DNA of 10,577 nucleotides from JALOAF01 sp035446765 (GTDB lineage: Bacteria; Patescibacteriota; Gracilibacteria; Absconditabacterales; Absconditicoccaceae): NCBI GenBank assembly GCA_035446765.1, contig DAOTFU010000029.1, forward strand, positions 1 through 10,577, given 5' to 3'. A model generated the notes under the pieces. It ran no database searches. It was not told where the DNA came from and saw only the letters and a list, made by a program, of their open reading frames with translations. Below, piece by piece: positions 1 to 5,385 of this stretch. The first letter of the stretch is position 1; every line of letters begins with the position of its first letter. The translations under genes and the position numbers were made by a program.

Positions 1-2
1 TG

Positions 3-479
3 TCTGATAAGATTTTGGATACATATTGTATTACGTACATTGATAAAGATTCTGTAGATGATGTATTTTCTTTGACAAGAACAGATGATCATTATAAAAA
101 TCATAAAAAATATGTATGGGATATAATATACAATGCTATTTTGATACCAAATATTTCTAGATGAAATTCTATTTTGTTGGATTCTCCTTTGTCTAGTGCA
201 TATTTAGGCAATCTAGAACGAATAGAATATATAAAAGATATGTCTAAAAAATATAATTTTAAGATTAAAATGATCTGGTGTAAAGCATCTCTTGAGACAA
301 GAGAGAAACGTTTAAAAATGCGCGATCATCCAAGAGATCAAGAGAGATATCATGAACTCAAAGAATTTGTGGCTAGAGAAAAGACTTTTGATATACCGTT
401 TGATCATATAATTTTTGATACAGAGTGAGATAATATTGGTAAAGTTTATGATTTTTTGAAATGAGAGAAAATTTTATAA
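3..479 (+). CDS. AAA_33-type P-loop kinase, 3' part only (5' end outside window)
   Basis: The last 158 residues of a gene that enters from the left and stops at TAA 477-479. The frame needs UGA=Gly at three places (SR-G-NS, TE-G-DN, LK-G-EK). The pattern fits small predicted P-loop kinases of the AAA_33/zeta-toxin-like group: a beta strand ending in ILLDSPLSS, then a strand with IKMIWCKASLETREKRLKMR, where the spaced arginines resemble the lid of such kinases, followed by RDQERYHELKEF. The Walker A motif should lie upstream of the window, so ATP binding cannot be checked. The substrate is unknown. A 24-base palindrome 18 bases after the stop ends the transcript and is shared with the convergent gene. 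Family-level call is fairly safe; the exact role is open. Confidence 0.7.
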
Positions 480-496
480 ATAGTACTATAAAGAAA

Positions 497-521
497 ATCC
501 ATAGGGTTGAACCCTATGGAT
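497..521. terminator. Bidirectional hairpin terminator between convergent genes
   Basis: A perfect 12-base inverted repeat (497-508 and 510-521) around one central base, folding as a 10-bp stem with a five-base loop. On the - strand it is followed at once by TTTCTTT, a usable U-tract. On the + strand the T run (535 onward) lies 13 bases away, so termination is probably stronger for the - strand gene. Confidence 0.7.
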
Positions 522-540
522 ATCTAAAATAATATTTTTT

Positions 541-1002
541 TTACTCTTTTTCATACCAGTCTTTTTCTAATACTTTAAATGCTAAACTGTTATTGTTAGA
601 ATCAGTAATTGATTCTATGAACATTAAAGAATAACATTCAGATATGAAATTTTCTCCAATAATTGATTTTGGCGTTTTTAGCATCTTTTCTGGTACATTT
701 GTAATCAAGTTTTTTTCACAAATTATTGTGAATTTTTCTTTACTTGTGTTTGACTCTTCTTTTGACCAAATATCACCGTTTTTATCATAACTATATATTT
801 TTTTTACTGTTGTCTTTTCTACAGTAACTGTAATATATATTTTTTCTAAGTCAGCTGATTCATAAGAAAAGGCGATATTAGCACAATATCCATTTAGTGG
901 TGACAAATAATTCATTCCATGATATAGAACTACTGTGTCTTGAGCGAATACCAGTTGAGAGATTGCTAAAAATAGAATGGTAATAATAATTAATTTTTTC
1001 AT
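541..1002 (-). CDS. Small secreted protein of unknown function
   Basis: A 153-residue protein starting at ATG 1002-1000 and ending at TAA 543-541. Residues 1-20 form a clear signal peptide: MKK, a hydrophobic stretch IIITILFLAI, and a likely signal peptidase I site after VFA, before QDTVV. The mature part of about 133 residues is rich in Lys, Glu, Ser and Thr with alternating strand-like stretches (KIYITVTVEKTTVKKIY) and three cysteines. I do not recognise the family. It has no membrane helix after the signal, so it is probably periplasmic or external. It contains no UGA codon: all four glycines are GGA or GGT, unlike its neighbours, though four codons are too few to prove a foreign origin. 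It has its own promoter at 1029-1056 and shares terminators with the convergent kinase gene. Confidence 0.85.
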   Translation of the reverse strand: MKKLIIITILFLAISQLVFAQDTVVLYHGMNYLSPLNGYCANIAFSYESADLEKIYITVTVEKTTVKKIYSYDKNGDIWSKEESNTSKEKFTIICEKNLITNVPEKMLKTPKSIIGENFISECYSLMFIESITDSNNNSLAFKVLEKDWYEKE

Positions 1003-1028
1003 AAGTATTTTTTTTTGTTTATTTTTAA

Positions 1029-1056
1029 ATTATATATATTTTTTATATAAAGTCAA
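1029..1056 (-). promoter_or_regulatory. Sigma70-like promoter for the secreted-protein gene
   Basis: Read on the - strand: TTGACT (1056-1051), 16-base spacer, TATAAT (1034-1029). The predicted transcript would begin about 20 bases before the ATG at 1002. It is back to back with the + strand promoter at 1091-1119. Confidence 0.65.
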
Positions 1057-1090
1057 TTTATTTTATTTTTTGAGATTTATTGTTGTTTTT

Positions 1091-1119
1091 TTGACAAATT
1101 AGAAGCTTTTGAATATAAT
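1091..1119 (+). promoter_or_regulatory. Consensus sigma70-like promoter for the DUF1846 gene
   Basis: TTGACA (1091-1096), exactly 17 bases, TATAAT (1114-1119): a perfect match to both consensus hexamers with optimal spacing. Transcription should start near 1126, leaving a leader of roughly 115 bases before the ATG at 1243. Confidence 0.75.
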
Positions 1120-1137
1120 ATATTTGAGTGCCGATTG

Positions 1138-1215
1138 TATGATGTTTTGAAAGAACAATATCATATCGTCGCCATAGAATAAGTACCTGTTTTGAACTAT
1201 CAAAACCAAGACTTA
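1138..1215 (+). promoter_or_regulatory. Structured 5' leader with two hairpins
   Basis: The leader holds two inverted repeats. The first pairs TATGATGTT (1138-1146) with AATATCATA (1157-1165), nine pairs with one G-U. The second pairs GTTTTGA (1189-1195) with TCAAAAC (1200-1206), perfect over seven pairs with a four-base loop, inside an outer helix TAAGT/ACTTA (1180-1184 with 1211-1215). I recognise no named riboswitch; this may be an untyped cis-regulatory RNA or chance pairing in AT-rich DNA. Confidence 0.35.
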
Positions 1216-1242
1216 ATCTACTTTATTTTTTGTGAAAAATTT

Positions 1243-2325
1243 ATGATAAATAGTACTGATATAATCTCTTATAAAGATTTTGGATTTGATGGAGATAAAT
1301 ATATCAAGATGCAAGAAGATCAGATATTGGATAGAATTAGCCAGTTTTCTGGTAGATTATATCTGGAAATATGAGGAAAATTTATTAGAGATCCTCATGC
1401 TGCTAGAGTTTTGCCTGGTTTTCATGTGGATAGTAAAAAACAAATATTTCACAATCTAAAAGACAAAGCTGAAATACTTTTTTGTGTAAATGCAGAAGAT
1501 ATCATATCAGATAGACAATTGAGTAGTGAAGATATTTCTTATGGTGACTATGTAGAACGTATGCTTATGATAATAGAGAGAAATATTTGAGTCAAACCAA
1601 TAATTGTAATAAACAAGATAGATGTGACAAGTATGTTTGATTTGGTTCTAAATTTTGAACGTAGATTTCAAAAGAAACAGTATAAAGTATTTGAGAGATA
1701 TAAAATAGCAGGATATCCACATGATGTAAATAGTATATTAAGTGAAAATGGATTTGGTGGTGATGATCATATCCCACTTACAAAAAATCTAATACTTGTG
1801 ACTGGTGCAGCTAGTAGTAGTGGTAAAATGTCTACTTGTCTGTGACAAATATATTTAGATCATAATATTTGAATAAAATCTGGTTATGCTAAATATGAAA
1901 CTTTTCCTATTTGGAATTTACCATTGGATCACCCTGTAAATTTGGCTTATGAGGCTGCTACTGTGGATGTTTGAGATGTAAATATGATAGATGAATATCA
2001 TAAAAAAGCATATGGACAAGAAGTTGTAAATTACAATAGAGATATAGAGTGATTTGAGATAGTTATGTGAATAGCAAAAAATGTTGTTAGTCACAAAAAT
2101 TATATGGTTAAATATAAGTCACCTACTGATATGTGAATTAATACTGCTTGATTTTGTATTACTGAGGATGACATTGTTTGTCAGGCATCATTGGATGAGA
2201 TAAAAAGAAGAAAAGATTGGTATCAAGAGCAAGTAGATAGATGAGATTGAAAACAAGAGCGAGTTGATGTTTGTATGAAATTAGAAAAAAAATATGAAGA
2301 ATATATTAAAAATAAAAATAGCTAA
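1243..2325 (+). CDS. DUF1846 family protein, C-terminally short
   Basis: A 360-residue protein in code 25 (11 UGA=Gly), ending at TAA 2323-2325. It matches the DUF1846 family well: GFDGDKYIKMQ near the start, LYLE-x-GGK, then HAARVLPGF, the segment KSGYAKYETFPIWNLPL, HPVNLAYEAAT, VNYNRDIE, and SPTDMGIN with AGF. In these blocks UGA supplies glycines the family conserves (first G of GGK, DMG, AGF). Known members are about 500 residues; this one stops soon after the SPTDMG/AGF block with a charged tail, so about 130 C-terminal residues are missing. The biochemical function of the family is not established; a glycine-rich SSSGK stretch resembles a nucleotide-binding loop. ATG 1243 was chosen because the only earlier in-frame start, TTG 1192, lies inside a leader hairpin. 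A double terminator follows. Confidence 0.9.
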
Positions 2326-2344
2326 TAGCTATTGGCTATTAGCT
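2320..2344 (+). terminator. First hairpin of a double terminator after the DUF1846 gene
   Basis: The inverted repeat AGCTAATAGC / GCTATTAGCT with a five-base loop overlaps the TAA stop of the gene at 2323-2325. The following A run is not a T-tract on the + strand, so this hairpin probably supports the stronger one just after it. Confidence 0.45.
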
Positions 2345-2346
2345 AA

Positions 2347-2372
2347 AAAAAAGACCCGATTGGGTCTTTTTT
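2347..2372. terminator. Strong bidirectional rho-independent terminator
   Basis: Eleven-base arms AAAAAAGACCC (2347-2357) and GGGTCTTTTTT (2362-2372) around loop GATT. The symmetric A and T flanks give a U-tract in both directions. The TAA stop of the - strand TraC-like gene (2373-2371) overlaps the right end, so the - strand arm ends exactly here too. Confidence 0.85.
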
Positions 2373-3069
2373 ATATTTTTGATTGTGCATTGTGTAAAAG
2401 GGGATTGTAATAGTTGAACAATAAGGATATGATTTCTCATGTAGATATTTTTTCTGTCTTTATTCAGATTGATCACAATCAGTCGTTTATTAGATTGCAT
2501 CTTGTGTTGAGCATGTTTTTTCCTTTTGAGAATGATCTATATCTTTCTACTATTTTTTCTACACTATCTTTGCTATTTAATACATCCAGTAGTTTTGTAA
2601 ACCATGATTTTTTTATACTACCCTCATCTTTTTCTCATTGGTAGTAAGGCACCACTATGTAAAATGACTTTTCATATATCAGTCATTGTTTGCTATCTAT
2701 GTCTTCCAAGAATTTGTAGTATGCTTCTCATGTTTTTTTGAGTACTGGATTCGATATATCGTTTATGTTTTTGTTGATATATCATAAGTAATCAGATAAA
2801 TCAAGATAATTGTTGCGTACTATAATCTGTATAGGGAATCATAATCCATTTAAAAATTTTTTGTATTGTTCCAATACTATTTGTTGTTCATCAAAGTTTT
2901 TTAAATCTAGATTTATTCACTCTACTTTGAGTATAGCTCTTAGTCAACCATCTTTTAATATTATTGTATCATTTTTTATTTCAGAAACTGGTAACATAGT
3001 CTCTGTGTTAAACATGTTTTCACTTTTTTTTGTGTTTATTTTTGATTGTTCTCATAGATTAAATAGCAT
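2371..3069 (-). CDS. TraC N-terminal-domain-like T4SS protein (CPR type)
   Basis: A 232-residue protein from ATG 3069-3067 to TAA 2373-2371, readable only with UGA=Gly (about a dozen). Residues 24-100 carry the hallmark of the TraC-like domain common in CPR T4SS loci: LPVSEIKNDTIILKDGG, then RAILKVEGINLDLKNFDEQQ and a strand GFPIQIIVRN. The rest is helical and charged (EKIVERYRSF), with no signal peptide and no membrane helix, so it is probably cytoplasmic and peripheral to the membrane. By family analogy it corresponds to the N-terminal region of TraC/VirB4 without the ATPase; no Walker motif is present. It is the last gene of a three-gene - strand unit, 28 bases after the pilin-like gene, and ends in a strong terminator, so a VirB4 ATPase must lie elsewhere. 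Confidence 0.8.
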
Positions 3070-3097
3070 CTTTTATATTGTTTTGTTTTAAATTAAA

Positions 3098-3571
3098 TTA
3101 TAAGGCAGAGTTTTTTTGTATCCAAAATATGAAACTCACTATAAACCAAGATAATCACATAATGAATAAAGCTATAGCTACTCATTTTATTATCTGTTTG
3201 GCTTTTGTGACTCAAGATTCTTCTCTAGAGAAGAACATCATATAAAATCCATATATTAGCATAATCAAAGATATTAAACTTACAAACGATAACAATAGAT
3301 TTACTATCATTTTGGCATAATATATTGCTTTGCTTGTACCAGTTCCATATCGTCATTGGTTACTTAATTTAAAAACACCAAGTAATTTATTTAACACACT
3401 ATCGTTTTGTTGTATTACATCTTGTTTTATCAATCATCCTATTTCTGTTTCATCTGCTGGATTGCTTACGTTGGATAAATTGTAGTCGTAATAAAAATTT
3501 TCTGCTGTGGATATAGAGCCAGCGAATAGTGTTAGACCAAATAATACTATAAATAATTTTTTTATGTTCAT
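3098..3571 (-). CDS. T4SS pilin-like small membrane protein (second of pair)
   Basis: A 157-residue protein from ATG 3571-3569 to TAA 3100-3098; UGA encodes several glycines, including one in the segment MGLSWFIV. Layout: signal peptide 1-22 (MNIKKLFIVLFGLTLFAG, likely cut after STA), a polar region of about 60 residues, membrane helix 1 around 92-115 (LLLSFVSLISLIMLIYGFY), a short basic loop ending in KAKQIIKG, and helix 2 around 130-150 (ALFIMGLSWFIVSFIF). This signal plus two-helix plan with a KAK..IKG turn is that of T4SS pilins (Pfam T4SS_pilin, VirB2-like). It is a distant paralog of the gene 15 bases upstream; both share GLSWFIVS+IF. It probably forms pilus or channel subunits after signal cleavage. 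Confidence 0.75.
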
Positions 3572-3586
3572 ATTTTGTTTTAAGTA

Positions 3587-4156
3587 CTAAGGTGTATATG
3601 TGCTAGAATTAATATTTTGTGTTTGGTTGGATATCATATTGTTGTTTGTGGTTACTCACTTTATAATTCGGAATATCATACTAACTATAAACCAGCTTAA
3701 TCCGATACCGGCTATTGCTATTGCAGCATACTTTACTCATTTTAATCATTTTTTGTATTTGCTATCATCTCAAGCTGCTGTAATAATCATAAATCAATGT
3801 ATTATTAAGTATACAAGTGCTACTAGAGAAACTAAGCCTAAGGCATAATTTATTATATTTTTGATAATTTCTAGAGTCTTATTTAATGCTGTATCATGTG
3901 TAGTAATTTCACTATTATTATTTACTATTCCTCCAATTACCTGATTTGTATTTTGTGGATTTTCTGCGTTTATCACTTTGTATGCTCATTCTCTAATAGG
4001 ATCTCATATTGTTCCATTTCAATTGTCTGTATTGATAGCATCTGTTACATCTGTATTTAATATAGTGCTTGTGTTTCATAATTCAAATGTTTGTCAAAAA
4101 CTACATCATAGTAGTAGAATTCAGTTTAAAATTGTTATTATCAATATTTTTTTCAT
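3587..4156 (-). CDS. T4SS pilin-like small membrane protein, possible lipoprotein (first of pair)
   Basis: A 189-residue protein from ATG 4156-4154 to TAG 3589-3587, interrupted by many UGA=Gly codons. The N-terminus MKKILIITILNGILLLGCS is either a lipoprotein signal (LLGC as lipobox, Gly at -1 encoded by UGA) or an ordinary signal peptide cut a few residues later. A polar Asn/Thr-rich segment of about 80 residues follows, then helix 1 around 107-128 (YALGLVSLVALVYLIIHGF), a basic loop (GDDSKYKKGLKGVKYAA) and helix 2 around 145-166 (AIAGIGLSWFIVSMIFRII). The AAGD..K.KKG..G.KYA turn is typical of CPR T4SS pilins. It leads the - strand unit, is divergent from the + strand arm, and has a polar Asn/Ser/Thr tail. 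The pilin call is good; its lipid modification is uncertain. Confidence 0.78.
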
Positions 4157-4170
4157 ATTATTTTTTACAA

Positions 4171-4199
4171 AATATAATTTACTATTTAATTTTAGTTAA
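4171..4199 (-). promoter_or_regulatory. Possible promoter of the - strand T4SS unit
   Basis: On the - strand TTAACT (4199-4194), 17-base spacer, TATATT (4176-4171). Four and five of six bases fit consensus. The leader to the ATG at 4156 would be only about 8 bases. The AT-rich context makes this weaker than the other promoter calls. Confidence 0.35.
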
Positions 4200-4225
4200 A
4201 AAGTTGTTTTTTGCAAATTTTATTC

Positions 4226-4255
4226 TTGAAAAAAATGTCTTATTTAGTATATAAT
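4226..4255 (+). promoter_or_regulatory. Promoter of the + strand T4SS arm
   Basis: TTGAAA (4226-4231), 18 bases, TATAAT (4250-4255), about 45 bases of leader before ATG 4307. The 12 bases TTAGTATATAAT (4244-4255) recur exactly at 9972-9983 ahead of the hydrolase gene. Confidence 0.6.
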
Positions 4256-4306
4256 GAGTGTTTCATAAAAAATGTTTGACTTTTTATAGTTTAATTGTCT
4301 ATATTG

Positions 4307-5239
4307 ATGAAAAAGAATCTATTTATTTTGTTTAGTTTTTACTTTTTTGTTTTACAACCAATATTGTTGTGATTTTTTTGGTCTGAAAGCAACTTTTTTT
4401 GGATATCTTTGATAAATTTTGGGTTTTTGATTTTGATTTCTTTGTTTACTGGAAAGGATGACAAAGAGGAGTCTAAAAGTAAATCTTCAAATGATGAATC
4501 TGACAATCATAAGAAAAAAAGAACAAAGAAAATGGATATAAATATACATCATGCTTGGTTTTTTGTGATTTCTATATTGGCTGGATTTTTTGTGTGGTTT
4601 TGGCTTGGAGACTTAGTATTACACTTGAGTGTTTTGTCTAGTGTAGTGGTATCTTTTGTATTGTTTATTTTGTTTGGAATACTTTTTGGATATAAAGCGC
4701 TTAAGGTATGGTGATCAAAAATATATATAATTGCTTTGATTTTATCTTTGCTGTGGTCGATATTTATGATGTTAAATATAGATTTTGACAAAGACAATAC
4801 ATTGGAAGAAAATCAAGAAATAGAGACTTGAACTAATTTTGTGCCTGTAGATGCAGATTTGGAGTTAGAAAATGGACTAACTATACAGGAAGATTTATCA
4901 AAAGAGGCAAGTTTTGAAGATGCTATAAAACATATACTTGATGTAAATGATATATCATTGGTAGAAAATAAAAATATTAAGTTTTCTTATATATGATATA
5001 ATGATATTGATTACAGATATTATAGGACAGCATATAGTCTTGGTATGATAGGGAAAAATTTGAATCCAGACAAAAACTTGTTTTGTGAGACCTATGTAGT
5101 GATGGATGGATTGGCTAAATGATGGGATATAGATTGATATTCAGACATAAAGAAAGCATATTGGGATTACGCTCAAAAAAATGATTTGTTGCCTGACTGT
5201 GAATATGGTGAATATATAAAAATTGGTGATTTTAGATAA
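4307..5239 (+). CDS. Multi-pass membrane protein with Cys-containing C-terminal domain
   Basis: A 310-residue protein from ATG 4307 to TAA 5237-5239 with six UGA=Gly. Layout: two N-terminal helices (about 5-22 and 30-48), a highly charged linker 50-78 (KDDKEESKSKSS, KKKRTKK), three helices (about 82-103, 106-128, 138-157), an acidic linker, and a soluble C-terminal domain 180-310. That domain has only two cysteines (C260, C298) and short motifs such as YSLGMIGKNLNPDKNLFC and GYSDIKKAYWDYA, which faintly recall S-layer homology repeats (helix, G-[MI]-I, NP-D); this likeness is a guess. I do not recognise the family. It starts the + strand arm behind its own promoter and is followed by two terminator hairpins before the VirB6 pair, so it may be made separately from them. 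Confidence 0.82.
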
Positions 5240-5249
5240 AATAAGAATT

Positions 5250-5274
5250 TATCTAACATATTAGATATTTTTTT
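5250..5274 (+). terminator. Hairpin terminator after the membrane-protein gene
   Basis: TATCTAA (5250-5256), loop CATA, TTAGATA (5261-5267), then seven T. It lies 11 bases after the TAA stop. Confidence 0.65.
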
Positions 5275-5282
5275 GATGATTT

Positions 5283-5318
5283 TGGTAGTTTTTATTGGTT
5301 TAAAAGCTACCATTTTTT
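5283..5318 (+). terminator. Second terminator hairpin
   Basis: TGGTAG (5283-5288) pairs with CTACCA (5307-5312), extended by TTTT/AAAA after a one-base bulge, and is followed by six T (5313-5318). Together with the hairpin just before it, it insulates the VirB6 operon from the upstream gene. Confidence 0.6.
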
Positions 5319-5344
5319 GTTTGATATTTTATTTGGGATATAAT
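5317..5344 (+). promoter_or_regulatory. Probable promoter of the VirB6-like operon
   Basis: A perfect -10 TATAAT at 5339-5344 with a weak -35 TTGTTT (5317-5322) 16 bases upstream, sitting directly behind two terminators and about 35 bases before the predicted transcript reaches ATG 5386. Confidence 0.45.
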
Positions 5345-5385
5345 TGTTGTACACTGATATTTATCAAATAAAAGTTTAACTTTTT

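Noticed and set aside
1192..1242. TTG 1192 as start of the DUF1846 protein
   Set aside because: The TTG sits inside a perfect seven-pair hairpin and would add 17 residues with no family likeness; ATG 1243 lies about a dozen residues before the conserved GFD block.
2414..3091. + strand open frames in 2.4-3.1 kb
   Set aside because: They are shadows of the TraC-like gene on the - strand, which has a recognisable domain and uses UGA (seen as TCA on the + strand) for glycine.
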